A DNA stretch of 64,000 nucleotides from JANXLO01 sp038231295 (GCA_038231295.1 JBBRLP010000006.1:1-64000); one strand, 5' to 3'. Counted from the stretch's first letter, positions 1 through 8,780 are shown. Numbers and translations are program-made. The notes: a model not told the origin generated them from the sequence alone.

Positions 1-1
1 C

Positions 2-247
2 AATATGCAGACCATCGCCAACGCGGTGCAGGCTGCCCGCACCAAGACCGGTGCCAGCGACTATGGTGCACTCATCACCGGCGGCGTCACTACCACCACC
101 CTGCCCGACCTGGCGGCGGCTCCCGCCTGTCCCAATGGCGGAACCTACACCCTGGCGGTCGGCAGCAGCACCGACAACACCACCTTCCAGGTCAACTGCT
201 CTGTGACCGGACACGGCAAGTTCCAGCCCGGACTCGACAGCAACTAA
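2..247 (+). CDS. Pilin/pseudopilin-like protein, C-terminal part (cut by window edge)
   Basis: The reading frame is open from the first bases, so the N-terminus lies outside the window. The visible 81 residues begin with a helical stretch (TIANAVQAARTK) and continue into a Thr/Gly/Ala-rich globular part containing two cysteines, near CPNGG and VNCSV, that could form a disulfide. This resembles the C-terminal half of type IV pilins and type II secretion pseudopilins, where the N-terminal hydrophobic helix would be upstream. The diagnostic prepilin peptidase site cannot be seen, so the assignment is an inference from fold-like features only. A downstream gap of about 250 bp separates it from the next ORF. 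Confidence 0.5.
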   Translation, partial: NMQTIANAVQAARTKTGASDYGALITGGVTTTTLPDLAAAPACPNGGTYTLAVGSSTDNTTFQVNCSVTGHGKFQPGLDSN

Positions 248-299
248 TAGACAAACCAGTTGAACATCGCACAAATGCAAACGGGAATCGGGTGGTAGA

Positions 300-330
300 T
301 TGTGCGACTTCTATGTGATTTGTCTATAAT
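300..330 (+). promoter_or_regulatory. Possible promoter upstream of the small ORF
   Basis: A perfect -10 hexamer TATAAT lies at 325-330. The best -35 candidate is TTGTGC at 300-305 with a long 19-bp spacer, so this is only a plausible sigma-70 promoter. It would drive the small ORF at 496. Confidence 0.35.
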
Positions 331-409
331 CTGTGACCTTTCCATCTGCCGTTCGGTCGTATCGTTCGACAGATAGCGGGGCGCAATATGCGCTCTGCGG
401 CGAAAACGG

Positions 410-433
410 GGAGGGAAGAGCGCTCTTCCCTCC
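410..433. repeat. Perfect 24-bp palindrome/hairpin in leader of small ORF
   Basis: GGAGGGAAGAG at 410-420 and CTCTTCCCTCC at 423-433 are perfect reverse complements around a 2-nt centre. No T-tract follows, so it is not a standard intrinsic terminator. It lies in the presumed 5' leader of the small ORF that starts at 496. Confidence 0.6.
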
Positions 434-495
434 TTCGCTCCTTACCTGTCAAGAGACAGGCATTCTCTATTCTAAAATCCCTGGGAGGCAAATTC

Positions 496-723
496 ATGGC
501 GCAATTCCCGGCAACGATGAAACCCCTCTTTCTATCGGCAGAAGAGGCAATGGGGCTTCTCAGCCTATGTATGATGAGTTATGAAGACATAGATCTGCAT
601 CGAGAGCGAGCGATCCAGAAACTGACCGAGGTCGTCCGCCTGCACATCGCCGAAGAGAGCGAAAGACCTGTCGCTGCATCTTTGAATGCGGCTGTTCCGC
701 ACCGCCATTTTCAAAGTATGTAG
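496..723 (+). CDS. Small hypothetical protein, 75 aa
   Basis: The ATG at 496 has a strong ribosome binding site, GGGAGG at 483-488, with 7-nt spacing. This argues for the start here rather than at upstream in-frame codons. The product is mostly helical, with a core reading LSAEEAMGLL, then LCMMSYEDID, then an amphipathic helix around RERAIQKLTEVVRLHI. There is no signal peptide or membrane segment. I do not recognise the family. The gene stands alone between two hairpins at 410-433 and 767-803, with a possible promoter at 300-330. It could be a small regulatory or helical adaptor protein, but no function can be assigned. Confidence 0.55.
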   Translation: MAQFPATMKPLFLSAEEAMGLLSLCMMSYEDIDLHRERAIQKLTEVVRLHIAEESERPVAASLNAAVPHRHFQSM

Positions 724-766
724 CCCTCAACAGGTCGTACAAAATTCATGCATTCGGTCAAAATAC

Positions 767-803
767 AGAGTGGGAGCAGGCGATACTCGCCTGCTCCCAC
801 TCT
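767..803. terminator. Strong hairpin, 17-bp perfect stem, 3-nt loop
   Basis: AGAGTGGGAGCAGGCGA at 767-783 pairs perfectly with 787-803 across a TAC loop. There is no downstream T-run, so it may act as a transcript-stabilising or bidirectional stop hairpin 43 nt after the small ORF rather than as a canonical rho-independent terminator. Confidence 0.6.
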
Positions 804-1246
804 AGCTGCTTCCTGCTTGTGCTTCTTGCATATATCTCTGCGTCGTCTTCTCGTATTTTCTCTCAAGTCATCTATCGAGTTTGTCCTTATACTGTGACCG
901 ATAAGGAAGCATCGTTAAATGGAAGGCTTTGAGGAGGCTGCTTTTTTCCGCTTGCATTCGCGCTGTAGATCAACGCAGAGCGCAAAAGGGCCGTTTGGGG
1001 GTAACCTGAATTACATTGTCCGGGTCCAACCGATCCTCTTTCGAATGCAGAGGAGCAGTTATCATGCTCAGAGTAACACGGCCTTTAATAGAGCGGAACA
1101 CGTCTACCGAAAGTTTTCGACGCTAAATTCAACGCACATCTCGCACCTCCGCTGAAAACGTGATTTGTGTGATTTTGCCACAATTTCAACGTTTCGCCGC
1201 TGTTTTGAACATAGAAGCAACGTCTTACTGGAAAGAGGCAGGCATA
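804..1246. other. Intergenic stretch without a convincing gene
   Basis: About 440 bp with lower GC than its surroundings. A 78-codon frame opens at 919 but lacks a good ribosome binding site and has no recognisable composition, so I do not call it. The promoter of the glycosidase at 1247 is presumably here, but no clear -35/-10 pair was found. Confidence 0.5.
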
Positions 1247-3406
1247 ATGGGGATAGCACGTACGTTGTCCATAATGGCGCTGGTGGGGGCAGTAACCGGG
1301 GCGTCGGCGTCGGAAGCGCCGCGAGAGGCCGACTGGCTGGTGGCTCCGGTGGTGGCGAAAGCGACGGTGCGCGAGGTTCCCGAACGGCACGAGGTCGTGC
1401 TGGAGAACGGACTGTTGCGCCGCACCTTTCGCATCGCCCCCAACGCCGCGACCGTCGGCTACGACAACCTCATGACCGGAGAGAGCCTGCTGCGCGGGGT
1501 CAAGCCCGAAGCGCAGGTGCAGTTCGACGGGGCGCACTTCGATGTGGGTGGACTGCGCGGGCAGCCGGACTACGCCTACCTGCTCCCCCAGTGGCTTGAT
1601 GCCCTGACCGCCGACCCCAACAGTTTTCACTACACTGGCAGGGAGGTCGGCAAGACACAGGAGCGGTTCGCCTGGAAGCGCAAGCACCACACCGATACCC
1701 TGCCCTGGCCTCCGCCCGGTGTCTCCCTCACCCTGCATTTCGCCCCGCCCGCAGGCAAACTGAACGGGCTGAAACTCGCCGTCCATTACGAACTCTACGA
1801 CGGCCTGCCTCTGCTCGCCAAATGGCTGACCATTGAGAACACTGGTACCACTCCTGTCGTTCTCAACACGCTGACGACCGAGATACTGGCGGTCGTGGAA
1901 GCGCAGTCCATCGTCGGGCAGCCGGAGCGGTGGGAACTGCCGAACATCCACATAGACAGCGACTATGCGTTCAACGGCATGGAACCGCGTGAGGCCAATA
2001 AGGTCGCGCACTGGGTTCCCGACCCGCAGTACGACACGCAGGTGAACTACGACCGCAAGACTCCCAACCTGCTGGAGTGCCGCCCGCCGCTCGGCCCCCA
2101 TCTTACGCTTGCCGCCGGGCAGTCCCTCGAAACCTTCCGCGTCTATGAACTCCTCTACGACTCCACCGACCGAGAACGCAACGGCCTGGCCCTGCGCCGG
2201 ATGTATCGGACGCTCGCACCCTGGGCGACAGAAAATCCGATCTTGATGCACATTCGCCAATCCGACCCTGCCGCCGTGAAACGCGCTATTGACCAGTGCG
2301 CGGATGTCGGCTTCGAGATGGCGATCCTGTCGTTCGGAAGCGGCCTGAATATGGAGAATACCGACCCGGCCTATCTCGCGCAATGGAAAGGTCTCGCCGA
2401 CTACGCGCACAGCAAGGGCGTGGAGTTAGGGGGCTATTCGCTGCTTGCCAGCCGCAGCATCGGCCCGGAGCAGGATGTGGTCGTGCCGAAAACGGTGCAG
2501 CCGAACGGCCCCATCTTCGGCAGTTCGCCCTGCCTGGGGAGCGCGTGGGGAGAGGCGTATTTCCGCAAGTTGACGGCGTTCTTCGAGAAGACGGGAATGG
2601 ATGTTCTGGAGCATGACGGCTCCTATCCCGGCGATGTCTGCGCCTCCACCACGCATCCCGGTCACACGGGTCTGGAGGATTCGCAGTGGAAGCAGTGGAC
2701 GCAGATTTCCGATTTTTACAAATGGTGTCGCGGGCGGGGGATCTATCTCAATGTGCCGGACTGGTATTTCCTGAACGGCTCGACGAAAGCGCCGATGGGC
2801 TATCGCGAGACCAACTGGTCCCTGCCTCGCTCTCAGCAGTTGATTCATGGCCGCCAGAACCTCTATGACGGCACCTGGTTCAAGACGCCGAGCATGGGCT
2901 GGATGTTCGTGCCGCTCGTGGAGTACCAGGGCGGCGGGGCCGCTGCGACGCTGGAACCGCTTGCCGAACATCTCGACGCCTATGAGCAGCACCTTGTCCA
3001 GAACTTTCTGACGGGAGCGCAAGCGTGCTATCGCGGCCCGCGCCTCTACGATACCGAAACGACCCGTGCGATGGTCACAAAGTGGGTCGGCTTCTACAAA
3101 CAGCACCGCCCCATCCTCGACTCCGACATCATCCATCTGCGCCGCGCTGACGGGCGGGATTGGGACGGTCTGCTGCACGTCAATCCACAACTCAAAGAGA
3201 AAGGCTTTGCCGTCCTCTACAATCCCACCGCCCATCCCCTGACGCGCACCCTGTCGCTCCCGCTCTACTACACCGGCCTGACCAAAACCGCCCGTATCCG
3301 TCAACGCGATGGCAAGCCAAAATTTTACCCGCTCGACCGACTGTACCGCGTCTCCGTCCCTGTCACCATTCCCGCCAACAGCTTCACCTGGCTGCTTGTC
3401 GAATGA
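1247..3406 (+). CDS. Secreted glycoside hydrolase, GH36/alpha-galactosidase-like
   Basis: A 719-residue secreted protein. I chose the ATG at 1247, preceded by GGAAAGAGG, because it gives a clean signal peptide (MGIARTLSIMALVGAV, then a cleavage region ending ASA); upstream in-frame ATGs would bury it. Residues 60-320 form a beta-rich N-terminal domain of the type seen before GH36-like barrels. Residues 340-620 look like a TIM barrel, with LSFGSGLNMEN, GVELGGYSLLASR and MDVLEHDGSYPGD, in which Asp457 sits where a clan GH-D catalytic acid would be. The C-terminal part is a small beta domain. Family assignment comes from overall layout and motifs, so alpha-galactosidase activity is an inference. 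It stands alone and probably releases sugars from plant or microbial glycans in the periplasm or outside. Confidence 0.65.
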   Translation: MGIARTLSIMALVGAVTGASASEAPREADWLVAPVVAKATVREVPERHEVVLENGLLRRTFRIAPNAATVGYDNLMTGESLLRGVKPEAQVQFDGAHFDVGGLRGQPDYAYLLPQWLDALTADPNSFHYTGREVGKTQERFAWKRKHHTDTLPWPPPGVSLTLHFAPPAGKLNGLKLAVHYELYDGLPLLAKWLTIENTGTTPVVLNTLTTEILAVVEAQSIVGQPERWELPNIHIDSDYAFNGMEPREANKVAHWVPDPQYDTQVNYDRKTPNLLECRPPLGPHLTLAAGQSLETFRVYELLYDSTDRERNGLALRRMYRTLAPWATENPILMHIRQSDPAAVKRAIDQCADVGFEMAILSFGSGLNMENTDPAYLAQWKGLADYAHSKGVELGGYSLLASRSIGPEQDVVVPKTVQPNGPIFGSSPCLGSAWGEAYFRKLTAFFEKTGMDVLEHDGSYPGDVCASTTHPGHTGLEDSQWKQWTQISDFYKWCRGRGIYLNVPDWYFLNGSTKAPMGYRETNWSLPRSQQLIHGRQNLYDGTWFKTPSMGWMFVPLVEYQGGGAAATLEPLAEHLDAYEQHLVQNFLTGAQACYRGPRLYDTETTRAMVTKWVGFYKQHRPILDSDIIHLRRADGRDWDGLLHVNPQLKEKGFAVLYNPTAHPLTRTLSLPLYYTGLTKTARIRQRDGKPKFYPLDRLYRVSVPVTIPANSFTWLLVE

Positions 3407-3516
3407 AAGGCGGCTCATTCGGTCACTTCCGGCAGAGCGTTATGTTTGCTCCGTCCTTCTTCCTGTCTACTTCACACCATCACAATCCAACACCTATGGA
3501 GCAAGGACAGCAGGCG

Positions 3517-3873
3517 TCAGTGCATTTTGAAGGGGCTGCCGTGGGGTTCGGGGGTGAGGTCGGGACGGCTGGAATCCTGGACGACTTCGTGAAGTTCCAG
3601 TTTATTGGGAGCGGTGTAGGCTTCTTTGGGGAGTGTGCCAGACCGAGCATGACCCTGAAGGAAGGCTTCGGAGCGCACCCACGCCTCGAAGTCGGCGCGA
3701 GTGTTCCAGAGCGTCAGGACGATGTAGGGATCGTCGGGCGTGACGGGTCGCAGCACCTGATTCGAGATGAAGCCGGGCATCCCGTCCACCAGTCCGGCCC
3801 GCTTGCGAAAGGCTTCCTCGAACTGCTCGGCATATTCGGGCGCGACGAAAATACGGTTGGCAACGGTAATCAT
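3517..3873 (-). CDS. Antibiotic biosynthesis monooxygenase (ABM) domain protein
   Basis: 118 residues. The ferredoxin-like ABM fold is suggested by ITVANRIFVAPEYAEQFEEAFRKRAG, DGMPGFISNQVLRP and the YIVLTLWNTRADFEAWVRSE block, the typical order for HmoB/IsdG-type heme-degrading enzymes and small quinone-type monooxygenases. The start has GGAGAGAACC directly upstream. The C-terminal 25 residues extend past the domain. Such proteins act as cytoplasmic dimers. Which substrate it uses (heme, quinol or neither) cannot be read from the sequence. It is divergent to mqnD, with about 225 bp between them. Confidence 0.8.
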   Translation of the reverse strand: MITVANRIFVAPEYAEQFEEAFRKRAGLVDGMPGFISNQVLRPVTPDDPYIVLTLWNTRADFEAWVRSEAFLQGHARSGTLPKEAYTAPNKLELHEVVQDSSRPDLTPEPHGSPFKMH

Positions 3874-4098
3874 GGTTCTCTCCTTCGGCCTCTCTGTGCG
3901 GGCATGAGCGGCCTGTCTGTTCTGCGTAAACCTCGGATACGTGTCTCACTGGATTATACCTCGCAAGCCGCATCGCCGCTTCCACTTCTGCGCTTCCCTT
4001 TCTGCCGGAACCGGGCCGGAGTTTTACAGGTACAATAGAAGTAGGGAGACGCGCAGTTTTACTCCTCCCGCTACTGTGATCTGGAAAAGAGAAGAGCC

Positions 4099-4962
4099 AT
4101 GTCCGCAGAGACAATCCCCGCGACGGCGACCGTGCCAATGAAGCTCGGTCATAGTCCCGATTCCGACGACGCTTTCATGTTTTATGGCCTTGCAGAACAT
4201 CTGGTGGACAGCGAAGGGCTGGAGTTCGAGCATATCCTTCGCGACATCGAGACCCTCAACCAGTGGGCGAAAGAGGGACGGCTGGAGTTCACCGCCATCT
4301 CCGTCCACGCCTACGCCTATGTCCACGACAAGTACGCGATCCTCTCGCACGGCGCGAGCATGGGCGACGGCTATGGCCCGATGGTCGTCGTGCGCGAGCC
4401 AATCACCCCCGATCAGCTTCCCGGCGTGAAGATCGCTATCCCCGGCCTGATGACCAGCGCGTTCCTCGCACTCTCGCTCTACCTGCCGCAGAAGTTCGAG
4501 TACGTCGTCATGCCGTTCAATGAGATCATGGAGGCGGTCGCCGAAGGCAAAGTGGACGCGGGCCTGCTGATCCATGAGGGCCAGTTGACGCATCAGTCGC
4601 TCGGCCTCTACAACATCCTGGATCTCGGCAAGTGGTGGAAAGAGGAGACGGGACTGCCCCTGCCGCTCGGAGTCAATGCTATTCGCAAAGACCTCGCGCC
4701 CGATGTGCAGGCCCGCGCCAGCCGCGTCCTGAAAGCCAGCATCGTGCATGGCCTGGAGCATCGCGCCAAAGCCCTCGATCACGCCATGCAGTTCGCCCGC
4801 GACATGGAGACGGAGACGGCAGACACCTTTGTCGGGATGTATGTCAACCACTGGACAGTGGACATGGGCGACGCGGGCCGACGCAGCATTCAACTGTTTC
4901 TCGACCGGGCGACGGAACGCGGCCTTATCCCGCCCGTTGGGCCTGTCGAGTTCGTGGAGTAG
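4099..4962 (+). CDS. mqnD: 1,4-dihydroxy-6-naphthoate synthase MqnD
   Basis: A 287-residue enzyme of the futalosine pathway for menaquinone. It converts cyclic de-hypoxanthine futalosine to 1,4-dihydroxy-6-naphthoate. The family signature is clear: LGHSPDSDDAFMFYGLA near the N-terminus, then DIETLNQWA, TAISVHAYAYV and GDGYGPMVV, then GLLIHEGQLT. The periplasmic-binding-protein-like two-lobed fold matches the length. The ATG follows an AGAAGAG site. The TPR-AAA gene begins 10 bp after its stop, so the two are probably co-transcribed. No other mqn gene is in the window. The gene shows that respiration uses menaquinone made by the futalosine rather than the Men route. Confidence 0.93.
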   Translation: MSAETIPATATVPMKLGHSPDSDDAFMFYGLAEHLVDSEGLEFEHILRDIETLNQWAKEGRLEFTAISVHAYAYVHDKYAILSHGASMGDGYGPMVVVREPITPDQLPGVKIAIPGLMTSAFLALSLYLPQKFEYVVMPFNEIMEAVAEGKVDAGLLIHEGQLTHQSLGLYNILDLGKWWKEETGLPLPLGVNAIRKDLAPDVQARASRVLKASIVHGLEHRAKALDHAMQFARDMETETADTFVGMYVNHWTVDMGDAGRRSIQLFLDRATERGLIPPVGPVEFVE

Positions 4963-4972
4963 TCAGGAACGC

Positions 4973-6253
4973 ATGACCAACCTACCGGAAACCACCGAGG
5001 ACGCGCTGCATCGCGGAATGCAGCGGGCCAGAGTCTATGATTGGAGCGGCGCGGTCGAAGCCTTCCGCAAGGCCGTCGCTCTCGATCCGGACAGCACCGA
5101 AGCACGATTCCGGCTTGGCTGGAGCCTCTGGAACCACGCCGAATCCGAGAAGCCCTCTCTGGCGGATATGGCGGTCGCCTACGGAGCGCAGGTCTTCGGC
5201 TTCGAGCAGACCGCCTACAACGGCAAGCGCAAGTTTCAGGCCTATCGGCAGATACTCAACGATTCCGTCCACTACCTGCGCTCCGTGCTGGAGCGTGACC
5301 CGGCCCACGCCCGCGCCTACCACTATCTGGGCAAAGCGCTGTTCGCCCTCGACCGCAAAGGCGAGGCGGAGCAGGCCGCACGAAAGGCCGCGCAGCTCGA
5401 TCCCGCCAACACCAACTACACGGCCTATGCCCGGCAGTTCGAGCAGATAGACGCTCCGCCGCCCACGCTCGCAAAGGAGACAGACCCGACGCTGCTTACC
5501 TGGGACGATCTGGTTCTGAATCCGAAGACCAAGCGCGAACTCCGGCAGATGCAGCTGATGCTGGAGAAACCCGACCTCGCGAAGGAACTCGGCGTCCAGT
5601 CTCCCACCGGAATCCTGCTGAAAGGCCCGCCCGGAACCGGCAAGACGACCATCGCCCGCATTCTGGCGAACGAGGCGAAATGCAACTTCTTCTCCATCAC
5701 CCCCGCCGACATTCACCAGATGTATGTCGGCGAAAGCGAGAAGCGGGTGCGCGACCTCTTCGCGAAAGCCCGCTCCCACCCGCCCGCGATTATCTTTGTG
5801 GACGAGATTGACGCGCTGCTGCCCGTGCGACAGGGAGGCATCGCCATTCACTCGGATAAGGTCGTCAACCAGTTTTTGCAGGAGATGGACGGTATCCAGA
5901 CCAACAACCGGGTCTTCATCGTCGGGGCGACCAATCGCCCGGATATGCTCGACCCGGCAGTGCGGCGCGGTGGACGCCTCTCCCGCGAGATCGAAATCCC
6001 CATGCCGGATGAGGACGCCCGACGCCAACTGTTCGCGGTCAGCACTCGTCACGCCCATCTCGCCGGGGACGTAGACCTGGCGGACCTCGCCAAACGCACC
6101 GAGGGCTACAGCGGCGCGGACATTCGCGCCCTGGTCAACGAGGCGGGACTACAGGCGCTCATCCGCATCGCCGACAGTTCCGAAAATCAAGACACGATCA
6201 CCCGCGCTCTGACGCTGGCCGATTTCGCGGGGGCGCTGGAAAATTTAGGCTAG
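4973..6253 (+). CDS. TPR-containing AAA+ ATPase (FtsH/Cdc48-type AAA module)
   Basis: 426 residues. The ATG at 4973 is 10 bp past the mqnD stop, preceded by a weak CAGGAA. The N-terminal 150 residues carry TPR-like repeats (AVEAFRKAVALDPDSTEA, then AEQAARKAAQLDPAN). The AAA module follows, with Walker A GPPGTGKT at about 218, Walker B IIFVDEID at about 273, sensor-1 GATNRPDMLD and an arginine finger region RRGGRLSREIEI, then a lid helix ending GYSGADIRALVNEAG. This order matches soluble FtsH/VPS4/Cdc48-like ATPases without protease or membrane parts. The TPRs likely select a protein client for remodelling. The client is unknown, and the mqnD link may be only transcriptional. Confidence 0.85.
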   Translation: MTNLPETTEDALHRGMQRARVYDWSGAVEAFRKAVALDPDSTEARFRLGWSLWNHAESEKPSLADMAVAYGAQVFGFEQTAYNGKRKFQAYRQILNDSVHYLRSVLERDPAHARAYHYLGKALFALDRKGEAEQAARKAAQLDPANTNYTAYARQFEQIDAPPPTLAKETDPTLLTWDDLVLNPKTKRELRQMQLMLEKPDLAKELGVQSPTGILLKGPPGTGKTTIARILANEAKCNFFSITPADIHQMYVGESEKRVRDLFAKARSHPPAIIFVDEIDALLPVRQGGIAIHSDKVVNQFLQEMDGIQTNNRVFIVGATNRPDMLDPAVRRGGRLSREIEIPMPDEDARRQLFAVSTRHAHLAGDVDLADLAKRTEGYSGADIRALVNEAGLQALIRIADSSENQDTITRALTLADFAGALENLG

Positions 6254-6290
6254 ACCCCGGCGTCTGCCCCACTACGAGAAGGAGAACCTT

Positions 6291-6902
6291 TTGGCAAAAC
6301 TGATACTGCTGCGACATGGACAATCGCTCTGGAACCTGGAGAACCGTTTCACCGGCTGGGTAGACGTCGAGCTGACTCCCGATGGACAGAAAGAGGCGGA
6401 AGAGGCCGGGAAGAAGATTCGTCTGGCCGGCATCCATCTGGACGAGGCATTCACCTCCGTCCTGAAACGCGCCATTGATACCCTGACCATCTGCCTGCGG
6501 GCTGCCGGGCAGGAGGGCCTCCCCACGAGTTACGATCAGGCCCTGAATGAGCGGCACTACGGCGATTTGCAGGGACTGAACAAAGCGGAGACAGCGGAGA
6601 AGTTCGGCGACGCGCAGGTCAAACTCTGGCGGCGCAGCTTCGACGTGCAGCCCCCGAACGGCGAGAGCCTGAAGGATACCGCCGCCCGCACGCTGCCCTA
6701 TTTCTACGACAAGATTCTCCCGGAAGTCAAAGAGGGCCGCAACATCATCGTTTCCGCGCACGGCAATAGCCTCCGCGCCATCGTGATGAAACTGGATGCC
6801 CTCGACGAGGTGCAAATTCTCGAACTCAACATCCCCAACGGCGTTCCCATCGTCTACGACCTGGACAGCGAAGGCAGTGTCCTGCAAAAAGCCGAACTCT
6901 GA
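6291..6902 (+). CDS. gpmA: 2,3-bisphosphoglycerate-dependent phosphoglycerate mutase
   Basis: 203 residues, glycolytic interconversion of 3- and 2-phosphoglycerate in the cytoplasm. The phosphohistidine motif is LLRHGQSLWN at the N-terminus, followed by NRFTGWVDVELT, SVLKRAIDT and LNERHYGDLQGLNK, with the second catalytic histidine in SAHGNSLRAI. It is shorter than the roughly 230-250-residue enterobacterial enzyme but retains all core motifs. The start is TTG at 6291, fixed by GGAGAA at 6281-6286 and because the RHG motif begins only 7 residues later. It follows the AAA gene by 37 bp and could share its transcript. Confidence 0.92.
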   Translation: MAKLILLRHGQSLWNLENRFTGWVDVELTPDGQKEAEEAGKKIRLAGIHLDEAFTSVLKRAIDTLTICLRAAGQEGLPTSYDQALNERHYGDLQGLNKAETAEKFGDAQVKLWRRSFDVQPPNGESLKDTAARTLPYFYDKILPEVKEGRNIIVSAHGNSLRAIVMKLDALDEVQILELNIPNGVPIVYDLDSEGSVLQKAEL

Positions 6903-6940
6903 CGCCTTTACTCATCCCCCCAACGCTTGCGGAGCAGCTA

Positions 6941-7747
6941 TTACCTCTCGTCCGAAGCAGTCAGTTTCCAGTGGGCGAGGAGATGCGGTTCGATGAGAGT
7001 GAGGGGGAGATTGGCGAGGCGTGTGACGGCGGAGGGGAGAAATCCGGCGGTCGCGAGGAGATAAGCGCGGGGAATGCGGGCCTGTTCGCGCCAGGCTTCC
7101 AGGGCCTCAACATCGGTGCCTGTCCCTTTTCTGCCTGCGGGCAGGCAGCGCACGAGCGCGGTTTCTTCCGCCGTTTGCAGCGTGAAATCTCCCGGATAGT
7201 CGGCATTGACGGCTTGCAGCAGACCACCGCGCCGGACAAAGATCGCGCTGATTTCGGCATAGAGTTCCGGGTCGGTGAGGGCGGCGAGGCGCACGGCTTC
7301 GGCCTCGATGCGGCGATGCAGGTCGGTGCGTTGGGCGGCCTGTTCGCGGGCGGTCTGCGCGGCGGCCTGCTTCTGTGTGAGGCGGGCCTGCTCCAGACGT
7401 TCGGCAGCGCGGGCGCGGGCCTCCTGTTCGGCAGTACGGCGCAGACGTTCCTCTTCGGTTCGCTCTCGCCGCGCCGTTTGCAGCCTGCTCCGCCGTTCCG
7501 CCGCCCGCTGAAGACGCAGCCGTGCCGCCTGCGCTTCCCATAGCGAACGGGCGTGCAGCACGACCCCGACAAGTCCCGCCAGCGCAAAAGCGCCCCCCAG
7601 AACCCGTGCACCGCCCGTCGCCCAGATCATCCCGCCCACCCCGAGCAGAAAGAGCAGCAGCGATCCCAGGGCCAGCCGCTCTGCCCACCGTGCCAGCCTC
7701 CGAGCGAAGCGCCGTGACCGGTTGCGGGCAAACACGCCTTTTGCCAT
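6941..7747 (-). CDS. Membrane-anchored Mrr/restriction-endonuclease-like protein with degenerate active site
   Basis: 268 residues from ATG 7747. The ribosome binding site (GGAGG) is unusually close, 2 nt, so the start is uncertain. A basic N-terminus is followed by two membrane helices (about 26-46 and 49-66), a long Arg/Glu/Ala-rich coiled coil (about 75-150) and a C-terminal domain. That domain has the Mrr_cat layout: DPELYAEISAIFVRRGG, then YPGDFTLQ, then a strand, then AYLLATAGFLPSAVTRLA and LTLIEPHLL. The aspartate is present, but the strand that should read (E/Q)-x-K reads VRCLP, so the catalytic lysine is missing. It is probably a nuclease-dead or non-nuclease member. It is co-directional with the barrel gene, 28 bp downstream. 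Confidence 0.65.
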   Translation of the reverse strand: MAKGVFARNRSRRFARRLARWAERLALGSLLLFLLGVGGMIWATGGARVLGGAFALAGLVGVVLHARSLWEAQAARLRLQRAAERRSRLQTARRERTEEERLRRTAEQEARARAAERLEQARLTQKQAAAQTAREQAAQRTDLHRRIEAEAVRLAALTDPELYAEISAIFVRRGGLLQAVNADYPGDFTLQTAEETALVRCLPAGRKGTGTDVEALEAWREQARIPRAYLLATAGFLPSAVTRLANLPLTLIEPHLLAHWKLTASDER

Positions 7748-7775
7748 GGCCTCCTGCCTTGCCGCCTGCGACTCT

Positions 7776-8441
7776 CTAATGGAAGCGCAGACTGACGCCG
7801 AAGCCGTCGGTGCTGATGCCATTGATCTTCTGGCTGATGCGATAAGAGGCGTCAAAACTGATGGCCTGCGAGAACGGATACTCGACGCCGACCGAGCCGC
7901 TCGGCGTGAAGGCGGAGCGGTCGAAGTTCAGATTGACCGAGCGCAGTCTGCCCAAGAAGACGCCTGCGGAGACGAAGACGCGGGGTTTTCCGATCTGGCG
8001 CGTGGTGGTCAGGCTGACGCTGCCGCCGAGCAAATCGAACTCATTGCCGCCGGTAAACGGTATGAAGTGGTCACTGAGCGTGAGGGTCTCCGCACCGCCC
8101 TCAATCTGTAAGGCGCCGAAACGCTTCGGGCGGGAGTAGAACTTGCCGTCGTTATAAAACTTCGGTGAGCCGAACGCCGCGCCTTTGCCGTTCCCGGTCA
8201 GGAAATAGCCGCCGGTGTTGAAGAAACCGAGCAGTTGGCTCAGGCCCGATCCCGTCTTGCTGCCTGCCGCTCCCAGGGATGCCGGGGATTTGCACAGTTC
8301 GGCCTCCCGCCGCATTGTTCGCGCCGCCTCGTCTGAGTTCGTCTGCGCTCGCGCCAGTTGCGGCACAACGCTCAGGGCCACTATTGCCAGGGCGGCAGAA
8401 CACGCCTGCCGAAACAACCCACTCCGATATTTCAAGAACAT
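7776..8441 (-). CDS. Secreted beta-barrel-like outer membrane protein
   Basis: 221 residues from ATG 8441, with GGAAGGAG at ideal spacing. A signal peptide (FRQACSAALAIVALSVV, cut after ARA) precedes a short helical part and then a beta-rich domain. Alternating strands such as ETLTLSDHF, FDLLGGSVSLTTT, PRVFVSAGVFLG and SFDASYRISQK end in a terminal aromatic strand finishing SLRFH. A strand-rich domain ending in an aromatic plus histidine resembles outer-membrane beta-barrels such as OmpA/OmpW-like small porins. No family can be named. It is probably transcribed with the Mrr-like gene that follows by 28 bp, although the two share no obvious function. Confidence 0.6.
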   Translation of the reverse strand: MFLKYRSGLFRQACSAALAIVALSVVPQLARAQTNSDEAARTMRREAELCKSPASLGAAGSKTGSGLSQLLGFFNTGGYFLTGNGKGAAFGSPKFYNDGKFYSRPKRFGALQIEGGAETLTLSDHFIPFTGGNEFDLLGGSVSLTTTRQIGKPRVFVSAGVFLGRLRSVNLNFDRSAFTPSGSVGVEYPFSQAISFDASYRISQKINGISTDGFGVSLRFH

Positions 8442-8780
8442 AGTTTCTCCTTCCAGGATGCTACGCTTCATTACGCCATCGCCGCTTCGTTCTCCTGCGA
8501 GTCGGCGGGAGAACATCCGGGGTTTTCTGCAATCGCCCTGCCAATGCGTAGGCGCCTGCCCCGTTATCATCCACTCGGCGGTCGCCCTTGCGTTCCCGAT
8601 GTATCGAAATCGTGTCGAGGCCCGTCAAACAGGTGTCTTTTTCGTTTTGAAGATTCGCAGTATAATAGTGAGCAGTATCCATCGTGACGAGAGTCCTACG
8701 TTCAAAGGCTTACCGGGCGGCGGAAGCGGACGGCAAGGCTTCTGCCGTCCCGACAAACGGAGACCTATGAAGGAGCAATC
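8442..8780. other. Divergent intergenic region with a -10-like box
   Basis: It separates two divergent secreted-protein genes. A perfect TATAAT lies at 8661-8666, oriented toward the gene at 8781, but no matching -35 hexamer is present. A weak or factor-dependent promoter is possible. No further feature was seen. Confidence 0.4.

Noticed and set aside
919..1155. 78-codon ORF before the glycosidase
   Set aside because: No ribosome site, no family, and an AT-richer intergenic composition.
1085..2410. 441-codon minus-strand frame
   Set aside because: It is antisense to the GH36-like gene and has no start context or protein-like composition; a shadow of high-GC coding DNA.
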